A stretch of DNA of 10,212 bases from Candidatus Moraniibacteriota bacterium (GCA_027016355.1 JALWAF010000088.1:1-10212), one strand, 5' to 3'. Numbered from the stretch's first letter, positions 1 through 8,388 are shown. Notes: generated by a model not told the origin, from the letters alone. Numbers and translations: made by a program.

Positions 1-836
1 ATATCTTTACGTGCAGCTTCTTGACTATGTTTCATTAATTTACGTTTTTTTCCATTTTCATCATATTTACATAATTTCCATTGCTTGTGAGCATAACTAC
101 TGCTATCACCATCATCAGCAATACCAGCTTTTTTAAGTGCCTTTTCACATTTTTTTCTTTCATCTGATCGGAAAAAAGGTTCTTCTACAATTTTCTCTAA
201 TTTCATAAGTGCTCCATCAGAAGTAAATTTACCATATTTTTCCCAATCTTTTCGCGTCAGAGTAATTGGTCCAGTGATTTCTAATACATCTTCCAAAAGT
301 GAAGCATTCATAGCAAACACACCATCAAAATCAGCGTTATTACCAGCTAGTTCATAAAAATGTTTTGCATCCTCTACATTTTGAGGAAAATGGGGTGAAT
401 AATTACTATCTCTAAATTTCATTTTTTTAGTATCACTAAGATATTTTTGCAGACTAAGCGGAAGCAATCTATCTGATTTATAGGTACTATCCAAAACATT
501 AGAATCTTCAACTTTATGAGAAATAATTTCACCATTTTTGATTTCAATAACTGCATATTGACCCAAAAATCCACCTCCGGGACGTAATTCCAAATTATTT
601 TGCAATAATATCAAATAACGACGAGTCACATCATCTTGAGCTAAAATTGCATTTGCAATATCTTGAATTACACCAAACTGTTGTCTGGTACTTTCATCCA
701 ATTTGTCGAACTTAAGTACTTTATCTACATTTTGAATCGTTTTTTGCAAAACAGCGCCCCTATGACTATTCACATACCAAAATATTCCTCCACCAATAAG
801 GACAATAACTCCAATAATTATTATTATTTTTTTCAT
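1..836 (-). CDS. DUF4012 domain protein, N-terminal 278 residues (runs off the window)
   Basis: The reading frame is open from an ATG at 836-834 to the window edge with no stop, so only the N-terminal part is visible. Residues 3-20 are a very hydrophobic segment (Ile-run then Val/Leu/Gly) after MKK, a signal anchor or single membrane helix, so the rest is probably outside the membrane. The hallmark of DUF4012 is at residues 80-92: N-N-L-E-L-R-P-G-G-G-F-L-G. A second typical stretch, DGVFAMN followed by LEITGPI, lies at about 171-191. The family is common in Patescibacteria and some Actinobacteria; its biochemical role is not established, though it is often found near envelope and polysaccharide genes. 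Here it follows the penicillin-binding protein by 54 bp, in line with an envelope role (inference). No Shine-Dalgarno site precedes the ATG. A TATAAT hexamer occurs in the gap (minus strand, 886-881) without a convincing -35, so it is not listed as a promoter. Confidence 0.88.
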   Translation of the reverse strand, partial: MKKIIIIIGVIVLIGGGIFWYVNSHRGAVLQKTIQNVDKVLKFDKLDESTRQQFGVIQDIANAILAQDDVTRRYLILLQNNLELRPGGGFLGQYAVIEIKNGEIISHKVEDSNVLDSTYKSDRLLPLSLQKYLSDTKKMKFRDSNYSPHFPQNVEDAKHFYELAGNNADFDGVFAMNASLLEDVLEITGPITLTRKDWEKYGKFTSDGALMKLEKIVEEPFFRSDERKKCEKALKKAGIADDGDSSSYAHKQWKLCKYDENGKKRKLMKHSQEAARKD

Positions 837-890
837 ATATTATTTTTTATTATTAATATTGATAACATATCCACATTTATATTATAAAAT

Positions 891-3113
891 TTATTTATGT
901 TGTTCATACTTACCACTCAATGATTCATCCCATAATTTCATCATTGGATCTGCAAAATTTGGTTTCGCTTCTTCATCCAATGGCATATCTTTATTAATAT
1001 AATGCAAAATACTATATCCACCAAGTCTCTTGGTATATTTTTTTTCTAATTTTTTGGCATCCATCTTGCGTGCTTTTTCCTCAGAAATCTGTTTACCTGT
1101 ACCTTTGCGATAATACCTAACAGCTCCTTCTTTACCTACTCCTTCTGGTCGTCTACCCGTTACCATATAATTTTTTGATGACACCTCTTCATATGGTTCA
1201 AATTGTGTGTCTGGTAATGATTCCAATTCTCGCGATATAAACGCATTCCACAGCGGTGCCGCAACTTTTGACCCAATACTACCCGGGCGCATAAGCGTGC
1301 CATCATTATTCCCTACCCATACACCCACAGCGATTTCAGGGGTATATCCGATAGTAAGTGCATCACGATAATCTTGTGTTGTTCCTGTTTTTGCTGCCAC
1401 ATTTTTACCTGGAATATATACTGGTGCATTCGGACCAAAAACATAAGTTCTTGCCTTATTATCTGATAAGATACTATTTATTTTTCTAGCAATTTCTTTA
1501 TCAATTACCTGTTCTGGTTTTTGGGTTTTTCCAATATCTTTTCCTGTTGCATCAGTTACTTTATAAACGCCATGCACTGGTACGCGTACTCCGTCGTTTG
1601 CAAATACTGCAAAAGCTCCAACATGTTCTAATAACTTAACTTCACCTCCACCCAACACAAGTGACAACCCAAATCTATTACGGTCTGTTAACGTTGTAAA
1701 TCCTAAAGTTTCTGCAAAATCAATTGCATTATCAATTCCAGTTAAATATAACATCTTGACTGCCGGCACATTTAATGAACCTTGGAGTGCCTTTCTCACA
1801 GTAACAAGTCCATGATGTTTTCCATCAAAATTTTGAGGAATATAATCTCTCCCGCTACCATCTTTACCAAAATTTGTCGCAACATCATAGAGTAACGTTT
1901 CTGGTTGATAGCCTTTATCAAAACCTGCAGCATACACAATTGGCTTAAAGGATGAGCCTGGTTGTCGAGGTCTAAGTGCCACATTCACTTCACCATCATT
2001 TTCTTTATCAAAATAATCCAAACTTCCTACCATCGCCAACACTTCTCCAGTACTAGGTTTTATTGCCACAAGCGCTGCATTTGATGCTCCAAACGCTGAT
2101 AATTTTTTACCATAAGCACTAACATCTTCTTCTGCACGTTTTTGCATATCATAATCAAGTGTTGTATAAATTTTCAAACCACCTCGACGCAACACATCAT
2201 CGCCATACATTTTTTCTAACTGTTCTTTTACATAAAAAACAAAATGGGGTGCATCAATATCTTCATGAAATTCTTTAATTTTAGCAAGCGTATCTGTATT
2301 CAAAGCTTTTTCAATTTCCGCACTGTCATATAACCCTAAACTACCAAGCCGTTTGATTATACTTTTTTGTCTCATCTTTAACTTTTCAGTGTTATTGCCA
2401 TATGGTGAATAATAAGTTGTAGCCTTAGGCAATGAAGCTAACAATGCCGCTTCATCAAGAGTTAAATCCTTTGCATCTTTCCCAAAAAATACTGTCGCTG
2501 CTGCTTGTGCTCCATATGCATTTGAGCCATATGGCACTTCATTAAGATAAAAATCTAAAATTTCATCTTTAGTATAATATCGCTCCATTTTAATTGCCAA
2601 CACGATTTCTGTAAATTTTCTTTTTATTGTTTTTTCTCGTGAAAGAAAAGTATTTCTAACCAATTGTTGTGTAATTGTACTACCACCTTGTGCTGCACTT
2701 CCTGCAATAAAATTCTTTTGCATAGCACGAATAATCCCTAAAGGATCAATTCCTTTGTGTTTATAAAAGTTATCATCTTCAGCTGCAATTGTTGCACTAC
2801 GTAAATAATCTGGAATTTCGTCATGTGAAATCACTTTACGATTTTCTTCTCCATGTATTTTATATAACTCATGTTCTCCTGTCCTGTCATAAATAGTAGA
2901 TGTTTCATAAATTGCCCTATGTGTTAATGCCGCCGGATTTACAGACGTATAATATGTATAAAGAAAAATAGTAAAAAAAGCAATTCCTGTAATAATACTC
3001 AGGTCAAATAAACTTTTAACTAAAACGCTCAAAAAAAGTTTAGTGTAGCACCATACACCTTTTTTTTCTTCATTCTTTTTCTTATTATTATTTTTCTTCT
3101 TTTTCTTTCCCAT
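891..3113 (-). CDS. Bifunctional class A penicillin-binding protein (PBP1A-type transglycosylase/transpeptidase)
   Basis: This 740-residue enzyme polymerises lipid II glycan strands and cross-links the stem peptides on the outer face of the cytoplasmic membrane. Residues 3-18 are a Lys/Asn-rich cytoplasmic tail and about 36-55 a single membrane anchor. The GT51 transglycosylase domain (about 75-250) shows AEDDNFYKHKGID with the likely catalytic Glu112, GGSTITQQLVRN at 143-154, and the KDEILDFYLNEVPYG stretch at 182-196. The transpeptidase domain (about 340-630) has all three active-site motifs: S387-S-F-K390 (nucleophile Ser387), S446-L-N448 and K575-T-G-T578. Both activities therefore look intact. 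After about residue 635 comes a charged extension of about 105 residues with no PASTA-like repeat; its end (SILHYINKD...DPMMKLWD) resembles tails I associate with Patescibacterial PBPs. The start lies 8 bp past the stop of the glycosyltransferase gene, so the two are probably co-transcribed. No Shine-Dalgarno site is close to the ATG. Confidence 0.96.
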   Translation of the reverse strand: MGKKKKKNNNKKKNEEKKGVWCYTKLFLSVLVKSLFDLSIITGIAFFTIFLYTYYTSVNPAALTHRAIYETSTIYDRTGEHELYKIHGEENRKVISHDEIPDYLRSATIAAEDDNFYKHKGIDPLGIIRAMQKNFIAGSAAQGGSTITQQLVRNTFLSREKTIKRKFTEIVLAIKMERYYTKDEILDFYLNEVPYGSNAYGAQAAATVFFGKDAKDLTLDEAALLASLPKATTYYSPYGNNTEKLKMRQKSIIKRLGSLGLYDSAEIEKALNTDTLAKIKEFHEDIDAPHFVFYVKEQLEKMYGDDVLRRGGLKIYTTLDYDMQKRAEEDVSAYGKKLSAFGASNAALVAIKPSTGEVLAMVGSLDYFDKENDGEVNVALRPRQPGSSFKPIVYAAGFDKGYQPETLLYDVATNFGKDGSGRDYIPQNFDGKHHGLVTVRKALQGSLNVPAVKMLYLTGIDNAIDFAETLGFTTLTDRNRFGLSLVLGGGEVKLLEHVGAFAVFANDGVRVPVHGVYKVTDATGKDIGKTQKPEQVIDKEIARKINSILSDNKARTYVFGPNAPVYIPGKNVAAKTGTTQDYRDALTIGYTPEIAVGVWVGNNDGTLMRPGSIGSKVAAPLWNAFISRELESLPDTQFEPYEEVSSKNYMVTGRRPEGVGKEGAVRYYRKGTGKQISEEKARKMDAKKLEKKYTKRLGGYSILHYINKDMPLDEEAKPNFADPMMKLWDESLSGKYEQHK

Positions 3114-3121
3114 ATAAATAT

Positions 3122-4306
3122 CTACTTTATAATTTCCTTATATATTTTTTCTAATTCTTTACCATTTTTTTGCCAGCCAAATTTTTCTATGTCTTTATAT
3201 GCATTTTGTCTACATAATTGTAAAAAATCCCTATTTTCATAAAACTTTTTGATTGCGCCTGTTAACGAATGCGCATCAATTACTTTCAAAAATTGTGCAC
3301 TACTATCAGAAAGATATTTGTGATTTGTCGGACGATCCGCACAAATAATGCCAAGTCCTGTTGCCATGTACTGTAATATTTTCCCACTAGCTTGTTTAAC
3401 TCCAGCATCTTTTGGATCAATGCCCACATCACCCAATCTATTTACCTCTGCTAATGAAAAATAATTAAGCGGTGATACAATCGTTACATTTTCTGCAATA
3501 TTTCTATCTATTACATATTGACGTACCCATTCAGCTGGAAATCCACCAATGACAAAATGAATATCTTTTATATCTTGTAATACAAATGGGATTGACTCTA
3601 AGATATAATTAATGCCTTTATTCTCAATCAACGCTCCTGTATACACTACTACAAATCTGTTTTTTGGAATACCATACTTCTTGCGTAATTTTACAATATC
3701 TTCATCATTTAACTGCTCCAAAATATTTGCGCCATCAGATAAAAGTATAACTTCTTTATCATCACGTGCATTTTGAATTACTTCCATGTTCTCTTCACCA
3801 CTGACTACAGCCTTGTCTCCCATGCCACTAATCCATTTTTCCAATACTCGAAAAATTGAACCAATTGGTGGCACTCCTAAATATCCATGTGAACGCATCT
3901 CGCCCACCAAGCTCCCATGAAAGTCTGATACAAGTGGCCTACGACGCATAAAAAATATTATTTGCATCAACCTTCCAATAAGCACACCTTCATGTAAATG
4001 AGCATGCAAAATATCGGGCTTCCAAGTGCGTATCATATTAAATGACTTCACAATTAGAAAAATATTGAGTAGTATCTTCTGCCAATCTGGCCCAGCTTCT
4101 GTTTTTTTGTACCAAAAAAGCCACCGACGAATACGGCGTACATCAATATTCGTTTTTATATAATCACCAATATCATCACCATTGTGATATGTTACAATCA
4201 TGATGTTATGCCCCAATTGTTCTAATGCGCGAGCCTCCTCTAATATACGAATGTGTGTCCCACGATGCGAAAAAAAAGGCGTCGGTGCAATCATTAAAAT
4301 CTTCAC
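3122..4306 (-). CDS. GT4-like (GT-B fold) glycosyltransferase
   Basis: This 394-residue protein probably moves a sugar from a nucleotide donor to an envelope polysaccharide or lipid acceptor at the inner face of the membrane; the substrate cannot be read from sequence. The N-terminal acceptor half opens with KILMIAPTPFFSHRG, a typical first strand plus glycine-containing loop, followed by HAHLHEG at 101-107 and SDFHGSL at 127-133. The C-terminal donor half starts near VVVYTGALIENKGI (219-232) and carries QASGKILQYMATG at 305-317. In canonical GT4 enzymes this region holds an E-x7-E pair; here the equivalent positions are Lys304 and Gln312. The start is GTG at 4306-4304, chosen because it gives the complete MKILMIAP strand; the next ATG is four codons later and would clip it. 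There is no Shine-Dalgarno site. It lies 65 bp after the small membrane protein gene and 8 bp before the penicillin-binding protein gene, which suggests envelope work. Confidence 0.9.
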   Translation of the reverse strand: MKILMIAPTPFFSHRGTHIRILEEARALEQLGHNIMIVTYHNGDDIGDYIKTNIDVRRIRRWLFWYKKTEAGPDWQKILLNIFLIVKSFNMIRTWKPDILHAHLHEGVLIGRLMQIIFFMRRRPLVSDFHGSLVGEMRSHGYLGVPPIGSIFRVLEKWISGMGDKAVVSGEENMEVIQNARDDKEVILLSDGANILEQLNDEDIVKLRKKYGIPKNRFVVVYTGALIENKGINYILESIPFVLQDIKDIHFVIGGFPAEWVRQYVIDRNIAENVTIVSPLNYFSLAEVNRLGDVGIDPKDAGVKQASGKILQYMATGLGIICADRPTNHKYLSDSSAQFLKVIDAHSLTGAIKKFYENRDFLQLCRQNAYKDIEKFGWQKNGKELEKIYKEIIK

Positions 4307-4337
4307 AAAACCGACTATTTAAGTAATTTCTACACTA

Positions 4338-4366
4338 AAAGTAACATACTTTTATATTTTTGACAA
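4338..4366 (-). promoter_or_regulatory. Possible weak promoter ahead of the glycosyltransferase gene
   Basis: On the minus strand TTGTCA (4366-4361) is followed after 17 bp by TACTTT (4343-4338), with a TG one base upstream of the hexamer. The -35 is good but the -10 matches the consensus poorly, and the AT-rich background makes chance matches likely. If real, it would let the glycosyltransferase and penicillin-binding protein genes be transcribed apart from the ATPase genes. Confidence 0.3.
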
Positions 4367-4371
4367 AAAAT

Positions 4372-4773
4372 TTATATCCCTAAATATTTTGACTCTAAAA
4401 ATATACAAAATAAAAATAATATACAAAATAAAAGAAAGGAGATAAACTGTCCAAATTTTTTTGAAACAATGATAGCAATTATGCCAGCTATCAAAATTGA
4501 TGGCATAATATATACTATATTCTCAACTTTACTAGGCATTGCTAACATTGATAATGCTAAGCCAATACAAAATACAATTATTGCCTTCCATGTTCCGATT
4601 TTATCCAATAGAAAAAAAGAAATAGCTCCAATAATAATGACTATTATCATTATTAACCCATTTGACATCAAAAATAAATGTTCACACCACAATTTATCGA
4701 CAATGCCATTTGCGCCAAGAAGACAATCTTCTTTAAAAGTTAACTCCTCAAACTGATAATATCCTTCATTCAT
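4372..4773 (-). CDS. Small four-helix membrane protein of unknown function
   Basis: I do not recognise this 133-residue protein. Residues 1-35 are polar and include two cysteines (C17, C30). The rest is almost wholly hydrophobic and splits into four likely membrane helices at about 38-56, 62-79, 84-104 and 108-127, with short loops carrying a few charges (DKIG, SKVEN, SKKFGQ). There is no visible catalytic motif. The gene begins 28 bp after the stop of the ATPase gene on the same strand and ends 65 bp before the glycosyltransferase gene, so it is probably read from the same transcript. The start used is the first ATG; no Shine-Dalgarno site precedes it. An open frame on the opposite strand covers most of it but has no family-like features; the helix pattern and operon direction favour this strand. 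Confidence 0.7.
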   Translation of the reverse strand: MNEGYYQFEELTFKEDCLLGANGIVDKLWCEHLFLMSNGLIMIIVIIIGAISFFLLDKIGTWKAIIVFCIGLALSMLAMPSKVENIVYIMPSILIAGIIAIIVSKKFGQFISFLLFCILFLFCIFLESKYLGI

Positions 4774-4801
4774 ATTTTTATATTACACTAAAAATCACAT
4801 T

Positions 4802-7261
4802 TTAATTATCCATATCTGCAACTGTAAACTGTATTGTTTCACCTCTAGTTACATTTCCTTTTATTAATTTTTTTGCAAGTGCATCTGCTATACTATCATC
4901 TATATAATGAATAAGTGAACGAGCTCCAAAAACTGGATCAAATCCTTTTTTGACCACTTCTTGTGCAACTTCCTCATCAAAAATAACTGTGATATGTTGC
5001 TCATCTTCCATTCTTTTAGAAAATTTATCCAACAACATACGTGCAACATCTAAAACATGATCGTCATTTAATGGATGGAAGATGATAACATCATCAAAGC
5101 GATTGAGCATTTCTGGACGAAATGCACCACTATCTATAATAGTATCTATAACTTTCTTTTTCATTACATCATCTTTGATTCCATCTTTAATCATCTTTTT
5201 AATTGTAATTGCTGCTGCATTTGAAGTTGCAATGATTATCATTGTTGTAAAATTAACCTTTTTCCCAAATGCATCATGTAAAAATCCTTCATCCAAAACT
5301 TGCAAAAATATATCCAATACACGTGGATTTGCTTTTTCAATTTCATCAAGTAATAATAATCCATAAGGATTTTCCTTAACTGCGGTTGTAAGTATCCCCT
5401 GTTGATTCAACTCCCTGGAACCAATAAGTTTATCCAATGCACTATCGCCTTGAAATTCGCTCATATCTAATCGCACAATTTTATCTCGTGCTCCAAAATA
5501 CTGCTCTGCTAATACTTTTGCCATTTCTGTTTTACCTACACCCGTAGGACCCAAGAACAAAAAGCTTCCTGCAGGTTTATTTGAACGTGCCATACCTGAA
5601 CGCATCCTCCTGACAGCTGCAGCTACTGTTTGCACTGCATAATCTTGTCCGACAATATATTTATGAAATGATTCTTCTAAAGATAATAATTTATCAGATT
5701 CACCTTCTTGCATTTGTCCAACTGGAACACCTGTTTTTTCACGTATAAAATCATCTACAGTTTGTGCTGTAATAAATCCCGTTCCATGGTTTTGCCATGA
5801 TATAAAAACTTCCATAGCTAAATCAATTGCACGTGCTGGAAGTGGTGCTGTATTTGTATATTTTTCAGAATCAATAATAATCTGTCGCAATGCTTGAAAC
5901 GTAAAAGGAGTATGATCATTACCATAAAATTTGGTAAATAATACCTTCATAGCATTTTCTTCATTTAACTCTTGCACTGCTACAACATCAAAGTGACGCA
6001 TAAGCACACGATTTTCATTAATACTATCATAAAAATCATCTCCAGTTGTTACAGCTATCATGCGAAATGTTTCAAGTGACGCGTATTGATCAATAATTGC
6101 ACTAAAAGAAAATCCTTGACTACTCTCTGTATGCATGTATTTTTCAAAATTATCGACTACCAAAATTATATTACCCGCGTAAGCCGCTTCATGAAACAAA
6201 TTATTAATTACTAACTCGGCATCTCCTCCTTCACTACGAACTTGTGCCATAATAGCAGCAAAATCACACTTAAGAATTCTCATATGTTGCATGAAATTAT
6301 CTGCAAAATATCCACCACGAATTCTTCTGGCTAATTCATGTATTATCATATGCCTTCCAGTGCCAGCTTCACCTGTGAGTATAACAGAATTTTCACTTGG
6401 TCGAGCTAAAATTATTTCAATCAGATGCATTTCTTGATTAAAGCCAAAAAATTGTGCCTGTGCATAATTACTATTATCAAAACGTGTAAGATCATCTGCA
6501 TATTTATCTAAAGTAACAGTGTATCCAAAATGCCAATTTAATCCTATCGGACGTTTTTGCAAAAACTTTTTTGCAGAAAAAATTCGTGCGTTTTCTTCAC
6601 GTCTTTCTTGTTGTTCTATCTCCCACGCAATAATTTTTTCAAATTCTTCTATTGTAATGTCTTGCTTTGTCAAAAAATCTGTAAACATTTTAAAATCTGT
6701 TAAAACCTCTTGCGGGATTTCACTTTTATTAATACCAATTCTTTCATATACACGATAAAACCATTTCTGCTCATGTAATTCCATGATATCCATCTGTACA
6801 TAAGGTTTGTGTCCACTAATACGAAAAATTCTATACGCAAAAAGTATAACACCTACCATAATCATAAAAATAGCTACAGCAATTACCCAATAAGGAGTAA
6901 ACAGCAATACAAAACACAAAATCAAAAATACTGGAACGGTAACATACATAAGCAGAATAATGCCGCCGAACACTCCCACACAAATCCATACAACAATAGC
7001 AAACAAAATTACCACCGTACGAACAATAGCACCTACAATACGTGCAAAAAAATTCCATAATATTTTTTGTACTGACTTTACAAGACTAAAACCACGCCAA
7101 TTTTTAAAAGATATATCTCTGTGCCACGGAGAAATAAGCGTACGTAAAAGCAAACTAACAGAAAAATATTTTGGTATAAAAATCACAAGACGTTTCCATA
7201 TTGCAAAAAACTCCTTCAAACCATCTCTAATATACCACCTTAAAAAACTTTTTTTATCCAT
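4802..7261 (-). CDS. Membrane-anchored Clp/HSP100-like double AAA+ ATPase with a degenerate first ring
   Basis: The protein has 819 residues. Residues 1-60 form a Trp/aromatic-rich amphipathic region ending in LLRTLISPWHRD. About 76-146 is strongly hydrophobic (two to three membrane helices), and 150-240 is charged and helical. AAA+ domain 1 starts near 270: its Walker A is G297-EAGTG-R303-H304 (canonical Lys/Thr replaced) and its Walker B is ILVVD370-N371 (catalytic Glu replaced), so it probably does not hydrolyse ATP. Domain 2 is intact at the catalytic sites: GPTGVGKT at 571-578, LLLLDE with D639/E640, sensor-1 N681, an arginine finger in LNR721, and sensor-2 GAR781, followed by a ClpB-type C-terminal small domain. 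Walker A lysine positions are 274 residues apart, as in ClpA, so no ClpB/ClpC-type middle domain fits. The pore-loop region after LIG (612-614) lacks GYVG, and there is no obvious IGF/VGF ClpP-docking loop between TSN and the arginine finger. The likely role is ATP-driven remodelling of proteins at the membrane (inference). It follows the six-helix membrane protein gene by 24 bp. Confidence 0.9.
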   Translation of the reverse strand: MDKKSFLRWYIRDGLKEFFAIWKRLVIFIPKYFSVSLLLRTLISPWHRDISFKNWRGFSLVKSVQKILWNFFARIVGAIVRTVVILFAIVVWICVGVFGGIILLMYVTVPVFLILCFVLLFTPYWVIAVAIFMIMVGVILFAYRIFRISGHKPYVQMDIMELHEQKWFYRVYERIGINKSEIPQEVLTDFKMFTDFLTKQDITIEEFEKIIAWEIEQQERREENARIFSAKKFLQKRPIGLNWHFGYTVTLDKYADDLTRFDNSNYAQAQFFGFNQEMHLIEIILARPSENSVILTGEAGTGRHMIIHELARRIRGGYFADNFMQHMRILKCDFAAIMAQVRSEGGDAELVINNLFHEAAYAGNIILVVDNFEKYMHTESSQGFSFSAIIDQYASLETFRMIAVTTGDDFYDSINENRVLMRHFDVVAVQELNEENAMKVLFTKFYGNDHTPFTFQALRQIIIDSEKYTNTAPLPARAIDLAMEVFISWQNHGTGFITAQTVDDFIREKTGVPVGQMQEGESDKLLSLEESFHKYIVGQDYAVQTVAAAVRRMRSGMARSNKPAGSFLFLGPTGVGKTEMAKVLAEQYFGARDKIVRLDMSEFQGDSALDKLIGSRELNQQGILTTAVKENPYGLLLLDEIEKANPRVLDIFLQVLDEGFLHDAFGKKVNFTTMIIIATSNAAAITIKKMIKDGIKDDVMKKKVIDTIIDSGAFRPEMLNRFDDVIIFHPLNDDHVLDVARMLLDKFSKRMEDEQHITVIFDEEVAQEVVKKGFDPVFGARSLIHYIDDSIADALAKKLIKGNVTRGETIQFTVADMDN

Positions 7262-7285
7262 AATATTTTTTATAATTTTCCTATT

Positions 7286-8335
7286 TTATAAAACAATAAC
7301 TTCAGCATCACGCTTTGTCTTTGCAACACGTACGATTTTGAATTCACGAAGTAACATAAAAATGAAACGTGTACAAAGTCCAGATATTATGCGCACAATA
7401 GAAGCAAGTGAAAAAATTATAAGAAAAAATACAATTGTAACCACAGCAACCTTATTTTCATGCAAAAACACATTTTGCGTCATGATTTTATTAACCTGAG
7501 TTGATATAATTTCTGAAAAAATATCAACCACCATTTCCCTTCCATCCAAACCATGTCCAACCATTTCTGACATATTTGTACGCATTTGCTCTAGTACCTG
7601 AGTATTAGCATTATCTTTTATTTTATCAATATTAAGACCTGTCTGTCCCACCCATCTTACAAGCATGCCTTTTTCATCATCATTTATGTGTGGATTTTGA
7701 GCATTATCTTGAATCTGTTCTTGTTTATACACATTTTCCATCATAAACTTCAAAAATTCATCGACAGTCATTGTATTTATTGAGACATTTTCTACACTAC
7801 TTTTTTTGATAATATAATCTATAATCATATTCGATGTGCCCACATAACGTCCAGCATCAAATACAATTTCTGTATTATCTTTGATAAAAAAATAGTATTG
7901 ACTTGTCACCGCAATCACCAAAGCAAGACTAATATATGCTATTCCACTGTGCACAATTACAGACATATCAATTTTAAGTGTATTAAAAAGTGTGGCACGC
8001 ATCGCGTACAATCCCTTTACCGCAACAAGTATCGCGATAACTACGATAATTATATGCCATACAATCGGTGTAAATACGATACTTGGCAAAAATGCAATTA
8101 TCACAATCGGAACAATCAACTTCTTCCTGCCAACTATTACAGCAAAAAGTGAAAGAAATGTTTCAAAAACAATGGCACAAACCATAGCAGAAACCCAAGG
8201 ATTCATAATTGCGATACCCTCGATTGAACGCGCAATGCACAAAAAAAATAACGCACCAAAAAAAGTAACCAGAAACACCATTACTAAATCTAGTCCACGG
8301 ACCTTACGCTTTTTCTTACTTATTTGCTCATCCAT
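7286..8335 (-). CDS. Polytopic membrane protein with a large soluble loop; probable partner of the AAA+ ATPase
   Basis: I do not recognise this 349-residue family. A short basic N-terminus (KKKRKVR) leads into five likely membrane helices at about 15-36, 44-68, 72-90, 91-109 and 127-150. Next comes a soluble region of about 145 residues (151-295), mostly polar and helical, with VDEFLKFMMENVYKQEQ at 191-207 and EQMRTNMSEMVGHGLDGRE at 249-267. A sixth helix at about 297-318 is followed by a basic C-terminal tail. With the positive-inside rule and an N-terminus in the cytoplasm, the soluble region would face outward and the tail inward. No enzymatic motif is visible. The gene sits 24 bp upstream of the membrane-anchored ATPase in the same direction, which suggests a shared complex or pathway (inference from position only). 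An extended -10 promoter lies just ahead; no Shine-Dalgarno site precedes the ATG. Confidence 0.75.
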   Translation of the reverse strand: MDEQISKKKRKVRGLDLVMVFLVTFFGALFFLCIARSIEGIAIMNPWVSAMVCAIVFETFLSLFAVIVGRKKLIVPIVIIAFLPSIVFTPIVWHIIIVVIAILVAVKGLYAMRATLFNTLKIDMSVIVHSGIAYISLALVIAVTSQYYFFIKDNTEIVFDAGRYVGTSNMIIDYIIKKSSVENVSINTMTVDEFLKFMMENVYKQEQIQDNAQNPHINDDEKGMLVRWVGQTGLNIDKIKDNANTQVLEQMRTNMSEMVGHGLDGREMVVDIFSEIISTQVNKIMTQNVFLHENKVAVVTIVFFLIIFSLASIVRIISGLCTRFIFMLLREFKIVRVAKTKRDAEVIVL

Positions 8336-8366
8336 TATTTTTTATTTCTATTTTCGTCACCCTCTC

Positions 8367-8375
8367 ATTATAACA
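8367..8375 (-). promoter_or_regulatory. Extended -10 promoter element for the membrane protein/ATPase genes
   Basis: The minus strand reads TGTTATAAT, a perfect TGn plus TATAAT extended -10 element. No good -35 hexamer lies 16-18 bp upstream, which extended -10 promoters can tolerate. Transcription would start near 8360 and give a leader of about 25 nt before the ATG at 8335. It sits just past the stop codon of the YecM-like gene, so the ATPase genes could be transcribed independently of it. Confidence 0.55.
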
Positions 8376-8388
8376 CACTTCTATAAAG

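Noticed and set aside
3050..3113. A-rich tract at the start of the penicillin-binding protein gene as a possible frameshift site
   Set aside because: The frame reads through cleanly as a Lys/Asn-rich cytoplasmic tail followed by a normal membrane anchor and GT51 domain, so there is no sign of a broken gene.
4337..4353. Short hairpin AAAAGTA-ACA-TACTTTT between the membrane protein and glycosyltransferase genes
   Set aside because: The 7-bp stem has only one G/C pair and overlaps a possible promoter; it is too weak to call a terminator or riboswitch.
4469..4756. A 95-codon plus-strand open frame opposite the four-helix membrane protein gene
   Set aside because: It has no ribosome binding site or promoter, runs against the operon, and its hydrophobicity mirrors that of the minus-strand protein.
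6960..7499. A 179-codon plus-strand open frame covering the ends of the ATPase and membrane protein genes
   Set aside because: It is antisense to two well-supported genes, has no ribosome binding site and its translation shows no family-like pattern. Long antisense frames are common opposite low-GC genes.
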